Assembly (NCBI GenBank): GCA_900155495.1
Contig: FTLJ01001330.1
Location: forward strand, 1 to 22,176
Reading direction: 5' to 3'
DNA from: Porogramme epimiltina
Lineage: Eukaryota > Basidiomycota > Agaricomycetes > Polyporales > Polyporaceae
Length of the DNA stretch: 22,176 bases
Shown here: positions 1 to 9,097 of the stretch, one piece after another
Position numbering within the stretch: the first letter of the stretch is position 1
Layout of the letters: every line of letters begins with the position of its first letter
Notes under the pieces: model-generated
What the model saw: only the letters and a program-made list of their open reading frames with translations
What the model was told of the DNA's origin: nothing
Database searches by the model: none
Position numbers and translations under genes: made by a program

Positions 1-1946
1 AGACATCCATAGGTCAACTTGGTTCTCTCCAGTTTCTCGCCGCGCGCAGAACAGCACCATTTGAAAGCGCTATAATGATCGTCGGTTGGTTCGCGAGGGT
101 GGCCCGACCAGTGCTCGAGGAGGGCGTAGAACGAGAAATGCTACGTACTAAAAGTTGCCCAGTTCTCCTAGGAAAGTACCTGCAGCTACAATAGCAAAGC
201 CAATCCAGAGACCCCAGACGAGCCCACACAAGATGGCAACGATCTCGTGGCCGAAGAGCTGAAACGAGAGTTTTGTTAATGAGGGCGGCCGGCGAAGGAC
301 GGCCGAGATTCAGACGCACCGGAGGGAATGAAATGACGAAGAGGACAGCAATAGGGATCGTCCAACCAAAAGGGAGACTGAAACGGGAATTCGTAAGTAC
401 AGCATATTGATATGTCGGCAGGGAAGACACTGGTGGCGAAGGTCACCGATGCCTTTGTGTTGTGCCAAAGTTTTGTGTAGGGCAAGAGAAGGATCCGGTT
501 GGCAGCGAACGGAAAACAGAAAAACACTTACTCGTGCATCCAATCGGCTGCTGGCTTGAGCCAGTCGACGATTTGCTTGTGGTATATGGTAAAGAGAGCG
601 ACGCCGACGAGGGCTATAATGAACGCGACGTAGTACCCTAGATGTGCAGACCACTCATCAGCTCTAGCAGAAGGGCGAAAAGAGAAGACGACGCACATGC
701 CCATTCACGACGAAACCAATAGCTCCACTTCATCGTGGCCTCCCAGTCGAACACACTGGTCTTTGCGAGTTCCTTGGCCTCGCTAGGGGTCGGACTGGGT
801 GTCCTGTTGATAGCACGGACGTCCACCCCAGCGCGGATGTTCGCACCAGCGGCCTGGTCTCCCCACTGAGGGGCAGGGCCGCGTCGGCCCTTGTCGCGTT
901 CGAGTTCGCGCTCGCCGCTTGAGTCGCTATCAAGCGAGGTTGCACTGGCCTCAAAGCGGCCATGGGGAGGATAGGAGTTGGTGTGGGTGGCGTTGATGTT
1001 GGAGCAGGGGATGTTGGAGGACGGAGATTGGGGTGCGTACGCCGGGTACTGTGAAGACATGTCGGGGCGGTAGCTATGGTACCGGGCGGGAACAAGATCG
1101 TGGGGTGTCGGAGACGAGTATCGTGGAGTTGGACCAGACCAGCCAGCAGAGAGAAGGAGAAACGGGCGACGGGTCTTGGGGAGGGGTAGAGGAGGGAAAG
1201 GGTGAGGAGGGAGGGGGGCGGGGGGGGGGAAGAAGGAGGGCGCGATGGCCGTTGTGAGGAGGCCGACCGAGGGGCCCGGGGGTGAGGTAGACGGGGAGGC
1301 GGGGCCGCCGTCGTCGATGTCGGACTCGCTCGCGCCCTGGTAGAGGCGCATGCCGGCGGCGCCCGCCGCGGCGTAGGGCTCCTCCGCCTCCGCACGGGGG
1401 GGGCTCGTCGCGCACGGAGGGGTAGTTGGGGAAGCCCGCGGGGGCGGGGAGGCGGGACTCGGGGAGGATCGCGGCGGAGGCGCGGCGGGCCTCGGGGTAG
1501 GAGGGAGGGGGTTCTAGCTGGAAGATGGCGGGGGACGGGAGTCCTGCGTGGTCTGAGGGGGAGCGTCGGAGGTCGAAGGAGAGGAGGTCCTAGGGCTCAG
1601 GAAGTGGCAACGACTGTTGAGCGGGCGCGTGCTGGTGGCGAGAGGTTGCATTGCGCTTGGTGCGGGGGGCATAAGACATGGCGTAGCGATAAGTGGCGGG
1701 TGGGGATGAGATGGCAGAGAAGAGGAAGCAGGGCGTGCGGGGGCGGCCGTACAAGCGAATGCAAGGCCTGGGGAATAGATAGCGGCGGGTTGAGGGGTAG
1801 CTGGCAGTTGTCGTGGTCGTCGGCGGAGCAAGAAGTAGACAACGACTGGAGAGAGCTCGGCGCGGGCGCTCTCCCCGACCCCCGCCCTGTCCTAGCAAGG
1901 TCAGTAGGCCCAGTACGACGTCATCGGACGACTTGGATCCACCCAT
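1..1946 (-). CDS. TVP38: TVP38/TMEM64-family membrane protein (VTT domain), 3' end outside window
   Basis: Multi-exon gene read right to left. Proposed exons: 1917-1946, 697-1589, 532-637, 320-377, 149-258 and 1-69 (continuing past the edge). The introns at 638-696, 378-531, 259-319 and 70-148 all start GT, end AG and keep the frame. The conserved part has a Trp/Tyr-rich first membrane span, then FGWTIPIAVLFVISFPP, LFGHEIVAILCGLVWGLW and a stretch ending ELGNFYAFKWCCSARGEK; the Phe-Pro-Pro, Gly-His-Glu and Gly-Glu-Leu-Gly-Asn elements are typical of fungal Tvp38. The family sits in Golgi/ER membranes and belongs to the DedA/VTT superfamily. The N-terminus is a long Pro/Ser-rich cytoplasmic tail. 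Exon 1 (MGGSKSSDDV) and the 327-nt intron 1590-1916 are inference. A run of eight G at 1396-1403 breaks the tail frame by one base, and 1049-1267 may be a further in-frame intron. An internal ATG at 1058-1060 is an alternative start. Family assignment is firm; the 5' model is not. Confidence 0.85.
1049..1267 (-). other. Possible phase-0 intron in the TVP38 N-terminal tail
   Basis: On the minus strand this 219-nt stretch begins GTCGGC, ends TTCACAG, and is almost pure C/T with long C runs (G-rich on the plus strand at about 1190-1240). Removing it joins two Ser/Pro/Tyr-rich segments (ending PPGPS and beginning YPAYAPQSP) without changing frame. Retaining it inserts 73 low-complexity residues. 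The donor is weak, so either form is possible. Confidence 0.4.
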
Positions 1947-3110
1947 ACTGCCCACACGAGTAGACCAAGCTGCCCATTTTCGCCCGACCCACCCCGCGTA
2001 CGCGCGCTGTTTCCACCGAGAGCCGCCAGAAGGAGCCCTTCACGTTACCGTCCTCAGTGTTGCCATCGACGCGGGCGCGGCTTTAGAAGCTTCTCGCACG
2101 TCGACTCGTTCCTCATACCTCCTTCCGGCAACAACCCAACCCGCGATGCGCGACTCTCGTCCCGCGCACGCCTCGCGCTCGTTTCTGCACGGCCCCGAAC
2201 GTCTTCTTATTTCCGCACCATCCTCGCTAGCCCGCCGCGCCGCGCCCCCTGCTCTCACGCAGGCGGTAGACTCATAGTCCTGAGAACACGCCCGCTAGCT
2301 GGCAGAATTGTGGGCCACAGTGCGAATGATCTGCGTGCATGGACGGGCGCGCGGGCGCACGGCAGGCTCTCTCACTCCCACCTCTGCCTGCGCTCCGCCC
2401 AATCGACCTGTCAAGAGTCTATCCGCGCATATCAGAGTGCATCACCACGCACTCCCCCGCCCCGCCCTCGATCCACCGCGCTCAGACCAGCCTGCGTACC
2501 CAGAGCCCCGCCCACCGGTGGGAGTCGGCCTGGGCGCGTGCGGGCTGCGGGCCCGACGTCACCCCCGAGCGTCGCACCCGCACCCCGGCGCCGCCGCGGC
2601 GACGGTATGGACGCGCACCGCCAGCGCGCCCCCAGGGCGAGCCGCCCTGCGGGGTTTTAGCCACACATTCCCAGCCCTGCGCCCGCTCTGCTCTCCGGTG
2701 GCTATGCGTCGCTAGCGCGAGCTTGTCTTGCCTCGTTACGCAGTTCGCAGTTTTCGCTGAGGTTTCGCCGAGAATTCGAGAACACGGCGGACGGATGGGC
2801 ACGCAGAGGGGAGAGAGCAGGAGACCCTCTCGCGAGCACGGATAGGGATAATATTACACTTTGGGAAAACAGATGCACAGCGGATCAGAATACGAGCACA
2901 AGTGAGCAGCGCGAGAATACACTTTCCTATACGATCCACATGTGAGATGACGGCGACAACACAGGGGAGGAGCACATGAGGTGAAGGCAGCAAAAGATGA
3001 TGCAATCGGGGTTGGAGTATTCGTGAGGTCGTACGGGAGGTACGGTCGTAGACATGCAGTCGTGCACCACAGAGAGCCTCGCGTATAGTCGCCTGCGACC
3101 AGGCTCATGG
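1947..3110. other. Intergenic, GC-rich; no supported gene
   Basis: Upstream of the TVP38 gene and downstream of the minus-strand exon ending at 3111. Long open frames on the plus strand between 2308 and 2845 overlap one another in all three frames and are Arg/Pro/Ala-rich, the usual result of high GC. I found no family motif and no splice-linked exon series. It may hold the TVP38 promoter. Confidence 0.5.
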
Positions 3111-3575
3111 CTACGTGTCCTCCTCCTTCAACCACTCCTTGTCGCTTGCGTTGTTTGCCTCTGCCACATGCATCGCTTCCAGCAGCTCCGCATCCGCCTC
3201 GGGGTATGCGTCGACCTCTGTCAACCTCCTCTCGGTCGCGTCGACGTCCATCAGGTCCGACGACTTGGACTTGCCATCCGACCCGAGCGGCGACCCGCGC
3301 CCCGATCCAGCCCTCGACCCACCCTTCCAGGGCGGCGTCGGCGAGCGCGACGCGGAGCGGCTACTTCCGCTCACGCTCACGCTCCCGCTCGTCTTAAGCA
3401 CCCTGGCGCGCAGGCGCGGGTGCAGGTGGTGGGGCTCGTCGTCCTCGTTCGCGCTCGACCAGGGCAGCGTCGCTATCCCGAGGGGCGTCGGCCCGCGGGG
3501 CGTCGAGCGCGAGGAGGGGTGGTACAGCGAGCCGCCGTCGTGGTCGTAGTCGCGGTCGTGGCGCGCGTAGCTGCT
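3111..3575 (-). CDS. C-terminal exon of an unidentified acidic, Ser/Pro-rich protein
   Basis: Open frame from a good acceptor (CTGCTGTTGCAG, ending at 3576) to a stop at 3111. It encodes about 154 residues: an Asp/His/Tyr-rich start, a Ser/Arg/Pro-rich middle with a SRSPTPPWKGG stretch, and an acidic end with DLMDVDATERRLTEVD and finally DKEWLKEEDT. Charge pattern and composition look like a real disordered tail rather than a shadow frame. I do not recognise the family. It follows the first MUB1-like copy on the same strand, so it could be that gene's rearranged 3' end. The frame is also open upstream of the acceptor, through a segment (3584-3636) resembling one at 4512-4560. Confidence 0.5.
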   Translation of the reverse strand, partial: SSYARHDRDYDHDGGSLYHPSSRSTPRGPTPLGIATLPWSSANEDDEPHHLHPRLRARVLKTSGSVSVSGSSRSASRSPTPPWKGGSRAGSGRGSPLGSDGKSKSSDLMDVDATERRLTEVDAYPEADAELLEAMHVAEANNASDKEWLKEEDT

Positions 3576-3639
3576 CTGCAACAGCAGGTGCACGCCCGTC
3601 AGTCCGAGCCGCGTGCCCGCCGGAGCAGCGCCGTGGACG

Positions 3640-5314
3640 GGGAGTGTGTTCGAGCGGTGGACCGAACGGTCGGAGCCTTGCGATCCGCCGCCGCTGCGAC
3701 GTCGAAGTTGACGTCCCCGCGGAAGCGTCAGACACAGTGAGCCGAGATCGGTGCGTCCGCCGCGCGGTCGTTGTCGGTTGGTCCCACACCGGCCGCGCGA
3801 TGACGGTCCCACTACGATCCATGCCAGGGGAGACGACGAAGCTAGTGGGGCATCGGGTGCGTTCGGGGTCGCGTTGGTCGAGATAACAGCCCACTCTCCT
3901 GTGCTCGAGGTCTGCTGCGCGTCGACTGTTCTGTTTGCATCCGTTCCTGCACCCAGGGAGGCCCGCAGTCAGCGACTGTCCGCGGTCACGCGTCGTACAC
4001 GCCCTCCCCTCCCAAGAAGTGCAGACTCACATCGCGTGTGGCGGCCTCGACGGGGCGGGCGGCGATGGGGTCGGCGGCGGCGATCTCTCGCTGGCGGAGC
4101 TCCGCCTGCTGCTGGCGCCTCGCCTGGCGCTGCTCCCAGGTCTCGCGCGGCATGCCGTTGGCAGTGAGAGTCGGGCCGATGGCGAAGCCCCTGCTCGCGA
4201 GCCAGACCTCGAGGATGCACCCGACGACATCGAGCACGCCGGCCTGGACGACGCGGCTGCGGATAGGCTTTGAGCCGCGGGACGCCGATGTTGACAATGC
4301 ATTGGAATGCGAGGGAGAAGCGGTATGCCGCGTGCTTGTCGTATGTCTGTGGAGAAGGGTCGGGGCGAGCTTGGGCGGATGGGTGCGTGGCAGGGAGAGG
4401 CCGTAGAATGCGACGGGGTTATCAGGTGGGGGCGGGGAGGTGCAAAAGTCGCGGAGGACGCTGACAAGACGTCCAAGGTCGCCGTCGTCATCCTAGTTAT
4501 TGTCGTGGACAGCAGGTGCGTACCCTTCAGTCCCAGCTGCGCACCCGCGGGCGCACCATGACTGGGACGGATGGGGAGGGCGAAAGACGAGAGTCGGGAG
4601 GCGAAAAGGAGCATATGGCTGTCGGCATGCGGGGCGTAGTAGTAGCAGGACTCGGAGGGGGATGGAAACACGCTGCTGCGGCGACGGGAGGAGCGTGGCG
4701 GCGGCGTTTACGGAGGGGATGGAGCTGACCCGGACGAGCTCGCTACCACCGTCAGAGATGATGCGCGAGAACTGGGCGCGGACGTCGGCGGTGCGGACGT
4801 CAGCCTGAGAGAACCAACGCTCGAACTCGGCCCACTGCTCTTCAAGCATGCTCTCGGCCTCGTTGCGAGCCTGTTCTGTGCGTTCTGCGCGGCTGTTGGA
4901 ATTGAAGACGGCGTTGCGGGCGGTCTCGGAGAGGTGGGGCCTGGAGGAGAAGCACCGGGAGGAGCGTGGGGAGGATGTGGTGGGAGGAGTGCGGGCAGAG
5001 GGCTGGAATGCGGCGAGGAGTCGCTCAGCCTTCTCCGCGCGTCGCCTGAACAGCGCGAGCTCATCCTTGACGGCTTCGGAAGAGTTGATGGCGTTGTTGA
5101 GGGGGTTGGCGAGCTGGGACGGCGGGGAGACGGGAGCGAGGGGCGAGCAATAGGTGTGGGGGCGGCCGGGGACACGGGGAGCGGAGAGGGCGAGCTGAGG
5201 CGGCAGTGGCGGCGGCGGAGGCAGCGGGATCTACATGTGTGCCGCTTTGTCGTCGCGGCCAGGAGGGTGGGAGACGGGGCGAGCGAGCTGCTTGTGGCTC
5301 TCCCAGCCCATCAT
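3640..5314 (-). CDS. MUB1/samB-like protein, copy A (no MYND finger, apparent frameshifts)
   Basis: Two modules on the minus strand. The first (about 4690-5314; possible start ATG 5312-5314, a possible 45-nt intron 5231-5275) encodes a Pro-rich lead followed by helical, charged sequence with QLANPLNNAINSSEAVKDE, EQWAEFERWFSQADVRTADV and FSRIISDGG. The second (about 4036-4671) contains GRLVSVLRDFC, then YRFSLAFQCIVNIGV, GSKPIRSRVVQAGVLDVVGC and an Arg/Gln-rich helix, closing at a GTGAGT donor after ATRD. The SLAFQC-VNIGVRGS block matches the armadillo-like N-terminal half of fungal MUB1/samB proteins as I know them; in yeast Mub1 partners the ubiquitin ligase Ubr2. After the next acceptor (GGTGCAG) comes GTDANRTVDAQQTSS and later SGTVIARPVWDQP. 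An extra C near 4278-4281 and a missing base near 3823-3826 break the frame. The family's MYND zinc finger is not in the window. It is either a decaying copy or a gene with assembly errors. Confidence 0.6.
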
Positions 5315-5586
5315 CTTGACCGAGGGGGACCGGGTGGGAGAGAGCGGGAGAGGGCGGGAGGATGGGGCCGCGCCCGGTCTTGTCTTGCTCAAGACGGGTG
5401 GGCGCAGAGGGGGATGCAAGAAGGGAAGAGAGACATACTTACCTGTCATCCTCATTGCCCTTTTCATCTTCCGGCCCTCCATGTTCGCAGCGGTGGTGGA
5501 AGAAATGAACAGAGAATGGGATGAACTGGTGGCGGCAGGGGAGAAAGAGGCGGCGAGCAATGCTTGGGCTGAGCGGGTAGCGCACA
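5315..5586 (-). promoter_or_regulatory. 5' region of copy A with a strong splice donor
   Basis: The minus strand holds an ATG in MEGRKMKRAMRMT followed directly by the consensus donor GACAG/GTAAGTATG (GT near 5444-5445), then pyrimidine-rich sequence. This looks like a short 5' exon plus intron of the copy A gene. I could not find an acceptor whose phase fits the downstream frame, so its link to the coding exons is unproven. Confidence 0.35.
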
Positions 5587-5986
5587 AACACGCCCGAAAT
5601 TTAGGGCGTGTTGCGCGCTTGACCAAGCCTGAGCTGGGGCAGCTTGAGCGGTATGCAGCTACGCCCGAAATTCAGGGTGTGTTGTGCGCTTGATCGAGAG
5701 GCAGGGCTGGACCGGCATGGGGTAGCACACAAAAACGCCCGAAATTCAGGGCATGTTGTTGCATGCTTGATCAAGACACAAGGCTCGTGCAGCCCGAGTA
5801 ACGCCCTAACACGCCCGAAATTTAGGGCGTGTTGCGCGCTTAATCAAGATGCAAGTCTCGGGCTACCCGAGCTAACACGCCCGAAATTCCGGGCGTGTCG
5901 AGCATGCTCCTGGCGCTTGAGCTTGAGTCGCGCATCAGAAGAAAGGCGCCGTGAGTGAACACGCCCGACATTTCGGGCGTGTTCAC
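5587..5986. repeat. Six-unit hairpin array (ACGCCC ... GGGCGT palindromes)
   Basis: Six imperfect palindromes share the core CGCCCGAAATT, with core starts at 5591, 5662, 5736, 5812, 5878 and 5962 (spacing 71, 74, 76, 66, 84 nt). Units 1 and 4 have perfect 9-bp arms AACACGCCC/GGGCGTGTT around an 8-nt centre. Unit 5 has 9-bp arms ACACGCCCG/CGGGCGTGT. Unit 6 has 14-bp arms GTGAACACGCCCGA/TCGGGCGTGTTCAC around CATT (5955-5986). Units 2 and 3 are degenerate. Spacers are related too: units 1-4 are followed by variants of GCGCTTGATCAAGA, units 5 and 6 by GGCGCTTGAG then TTGAGTCGCGCATCA. It is therefore a diverged tandem repeat whose unit contains a hairpin. Confidence 0.9.
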
Positions 5987-6838
5987 TTTCGGCGCTTGAG
6001 TTGAGTCGCGCATCAAAGCACAGACGCTGACTGCCTTTTTAGGCTCGGCTAGCTCTCCCAACCCCAATGCTAACCCACTGAGAGTTACAAGAACCCCCTA
6101 TCAATTAGCAATACATGTCCGTATCCCAAACCATTGTCAAACGAGTGCTTTCTCTCCCCGACCCCTGTCGCCTTACTCGTCTTAAATGACTTATTCGACG
6201 GCGCCTAAAGTGTCTTATTTCGAAAACGCGACCGTCTTACAGCTTTCGTCTTAGGCGTCTTAAAGGCCAAAATAAGACGTGATAAGACACGATAAGACGT
6301 GATAAGAGCACTTAAGAGATATGGGGAAGTTCTGATGTGCCGCCATGCTCCCCGATCATTCCAACCCTCCTCTCCCTCCTCTTGTCCCCCTCTCTTGTCC
6401 TCGCAGCCACTGATGCGTTCCCTCCGGACCTTGAGCTCTCACCAGCGCTGTGGTGGTGATAGCGGCGATCGCCGTCCTACTCCAGGTCCGTGGCACTGCA
6501 CCAGAACCGGTGGCCCTGGCTCCATGCCGTGCTCTGGTACTGGGCCTCCCTGCACCCTCAGCAGTTAGCGAACTCGCGCGAAAACCACTCCGGCTTCCCG
6601 CATAGCACTGTGTTCGAATATTAGTAGAGGCCCGCAGGATAAAATAAACGCCACGAAAGACTCACTATTTACGCGCTGCCGAATCCTGCCTCATGCCCGC
6701 TGACGCAGCCAACGCGCCCACCGACGACACACTCCTTCTCCTTCCCGCGCTCCGTCGCGCTGTTCAACACCTTCGCAAGCGCGTTCACGTCCCTCCCCTC
6801 GCCAGCCGAACCTACGCTCGAGCTCCCAGGCCCCGCGT
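5987..6838. other. Intergenic with GTCTTA cluster; one possible plus-strand exon
   Basis: Beyond the hairpin array and the GTCTTA/TAAGAC cluster, I see no complete gene. At about 6735-6915 on the plus strand there is a plausible coding stretch (FNTFASAFTSLPSPAEP, then FTRLEEAENDVDGDLAHL) followed by a possible GTAAAA donor. It overlaps the end of the minus-strand decayed MUB1 copy and has no identified start or partner exons. Confidence 0.4.
6179..6306. repeat. GTCTTA / TAAGAC hexamer cluster with GATAAGAC tandem repeat
   Basis: Five GTCTTA hexamers on the plus strand (starting at 6179, 6212, 6234, 6248, 6257) are followed by three TAAGAC, the exact reverse complement (6273, 6283, 6293). The last three lie in a 10-bp tandem repeat of GATAAGACGT type covering about 6271-6306. 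The two halves can pair, so the region could fold into a long imperfect stem. It could be a transposon-end remnant or a cluster of protein-binding sites; nothing here decides between them. Confidence 0.8.
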
Positions 6839-8580
6839 TCACACGACTGGAGGAAGCCGAGAATGACGTGGACGGTGACCTGGCTCACTTGCAATCTGCG
6901 CCGTCGCGGAGTAAAAGCTCGTGCGGGGCTTGTGGAACGCCTGCAGGAAATGCAGATGCTTGCTCAGGTAGACAAGCAGCTACAAGCTCAGCAGGACGTC
7001 TTCGTCGCGGTACGGCTCCAAGTCGACCTCGCGGTAGTGGTGATGACGATGGTGCCCCCCCCGCCTACCGCCTGGTTCGCATTCCTCACGTCTCCCGCGC
7101 GGATCGTGTTTTGCTGTACTAGTGTCCCCCCTCCACCCGCGCCGCTGCGGCGACATCAACAGCCACGTTCGAGGTGAGGAATGTACCCACACCAGGTTGG
7201 TGTGCGGTCATGGAGAGGTTCGTCGGGTCCGCACGGGGGTTGCGCTCGCCAGCGTGTCCGTCGGCAACCGTGCGGCAGGGGGGGAAGGGCTGTCAGGCGC
7301 ACCAGAAGCCCCGGGAGGCGCGCCCATGGCGAAGTCGTCATTGGTCTCGAACGAGATGATGCCGTCCTCGACGTCGACGCCAGGCACGCCACCCTCGTCG
7401 TTGATGATGATGTGCGTATCAGAGGAGAGGTCAATCCCCGGCGCACCAGCGGTTGCAGATACGACTTCCGAGACAATGCCCTCCGCGCGGATTGTGCCCA
7501 TGTCCACGTAGCGCTGGCGTTCCGGCAAAGGTGAGGGCCCGCCGTCGTCGCGGCTGGTATCCATATCCATGTTCCGTCTCGGTCTAGAGCCTCGAATTCG
7601 CCGCAGACGTCGAAGTTGCCAAAGTTGACGGCCGCGAGGAAGCGTCAGGTATTGCGAGCTCGGATCGGTGCGTCCGCCGTGTGGTCGCCGTTGGTTGGTG
7701 TTACACCGGTCGCGCGATGGTGGTCCCCTGTGGTCCCTGACGGGGACGATGACGGAGCCAGTGGAGTTCTGGTTTCGTTCGGGGCCACGTTAGTCGAAAT
7801 GGGAGCCAAAGTATCGGGGTCTTATGCCCGGGAGACGCTGGGCGTTGACTATTCCGTATGCGTTGCTTCCTACACCTGTCGAGGCTGCAATCAGCCTCCG
7901 CCCACAGCCATATGTCGTACATGCCCTCCCCTCCTCAAAAGTGCGGACTTACCTCACGTGCGGTGACTTTGACGAAGCAGGCCGCGATGGTGTCGGCGGC
8001 GATCTGGCACTCAACTGACCTCGCGATCGCGGCTGCCTCCTTGCGCTGGCGGACCGCTCCCTGCTAAGGCGTCCCGTTATGCATTGTTTCCTGGTCTCAT
8101 ATGGCATGCGGTTGGCGTTGAGGATCGGTCTGAGGTGGAAGTCCTGAAAGCGACCCAGACCCCACTGAGAATCCACATTGACTGCACTGGCCTGAATAAT
8201 GCTGCGGATAGGCTCAGAGCCGTGGACGCCGATGTGGACGACGTACTGGAATGCAAGGCAGAAGTGGTACGCCACTTGTAAGCCGTGCTGCCGCAGCGAC
8301 AGGAGATAGGCGGCGTTTGCGGAGGGGATGAAGCTGATCTCGACGAGCTGGCCGCCACTACCGACAATGATGCGGGAGAACTGGGTGTGCACGTCGGCCT
8401 GGGAGAATCAACAGTCGAGTTTGGTCCATTGCTCTTGGGGCATGAGGAGGCGGACCTCGGCCTTGTCGAGAGCCTGTTCAACGCGCTCCGCACAATTGAT
8501 CGAGTCGATGATGGCTTTACGGGCGGTCTAGGAGAGGAGGGACATGAAGGAGCCCTGGGAGGGGTTCGGGGGGGACATTG
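6839..8580 (-). pseudogene. MUB1/samB-like pseudogene, copy B
   Basis: A second copy of the gene at 3640-5314, read right to left and extending further toward the family's C-terminus. Matching blocks: TARKAIIDSINCAERVEQ; FSQADVHTQFSRII; CLAFQYVVHIGVHGSEPIRS; NANRMPYETRKQ; a conserved GTAAGT donor near 7955; TTIARPV; an acidic segment with DTHIIINDEGGVPGVDVED; and YREVDLEPYRDEDVLLSL, whose continuation LLVYLSK fits the family motif DVLLSLQLLAYLSK. It is interrupted by TGA at 8408-8410 (Trp in copy A), TAA at 7701-7703 (Trp in copy A) and TAG at 6980-6982 (where the family has Gln). A TAG at 8528-8530 could instead be a splice acceptor. The copy lacks the RTADV-type segment found in copy A and the whole MYND finger. 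Third-position differences from copy A show that both were once coding. Confidence 0.75.
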
Positions 8581-9097
8581 ATGAGCTCCTAGGGAAAGTC
8601 ATGCAGCACCAGATACTTGAAGAGACCGCCCGACGTTTACCACTAGTAAGTACAGCGTCGAGAGAGACGGACAGCAAAGGCCGGCTGTCTTTTCTGGTCG
8701 AGCGACAGAAGGTTCCAACGGACAATGGACACGAAGAAAAACAGCCACTCACTAGCGAGTTCATTCGGCAGCACCAGCCAACATCCCACCAGGAGTCGTT
8801 CAAACAGACTGAAACTGTCTTGAAGGCTGTACAATCACGGTTCGACAACCTTGAATCAGACTGAATGTGTATCTGTAGCGATACAGAATGTTCGATTAGT
8901 ATATTCTGAGCCTTGAGGTCAAGAGAGGACAACACTACGACAGGCTCGTCTTGGGACGTTATAAGCCATCGATCATTTGACATTTTCAGAAAATATATTT
9001 GACATCTAAAGAATGTACACGGGGGCGAATGTGCAACTACGCACCGATGCGGACCCATTGACATAGCGGCAAACCTGGGATCTGTTGTCCATCACAA
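8581..9097. other. Intergenic between the pseudogene and a small spliced gene; no supported gene
   Basis: A minus-strand open frame of 178 codons (8528-9064, ATG start, Cys/Ser-rich) leads in frame into the pseudogene, and a plus-strand frame (8544-8864) lies opposite it. Neither shows a family motif. The plus strand has a GTAAGTA donor-like site near 8644. The sequence from 8870 to 9060 is visibly AT-richer than its surroundings. Confidence 0.4.

Noticed and set aside
638..1351. Taking the single 237-codon frame as the whole TVP38 protein
   Set aside because: Its C-terminal 19 residues read into the intron 638-696; splicing at 696/638 restores the conserved membrane segment, and protein-like sequence continues upstream of its ATG.
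2308..2845. Three overlapping plus-strand frames of 116-168 codons
   Set aside because: All three frames are open at once, as expected from high GC, and none shows a recognisable domain or splice partner.
5587..5986. CRISPR-like reading of the regularly spaced palindromes
   Set aside because: Repeats are diverged, spacing is 66-84 nt, spacers are related to each other, and the setting is a eukaryotic nuclear genome.
8544..8864. 106-codon plus-strand frame with a GTAAGT inside
   Set aside because: It lies opposite the 5' part of the decayed MUB1 copy and a longer minus-strand frame; no motif supports it.
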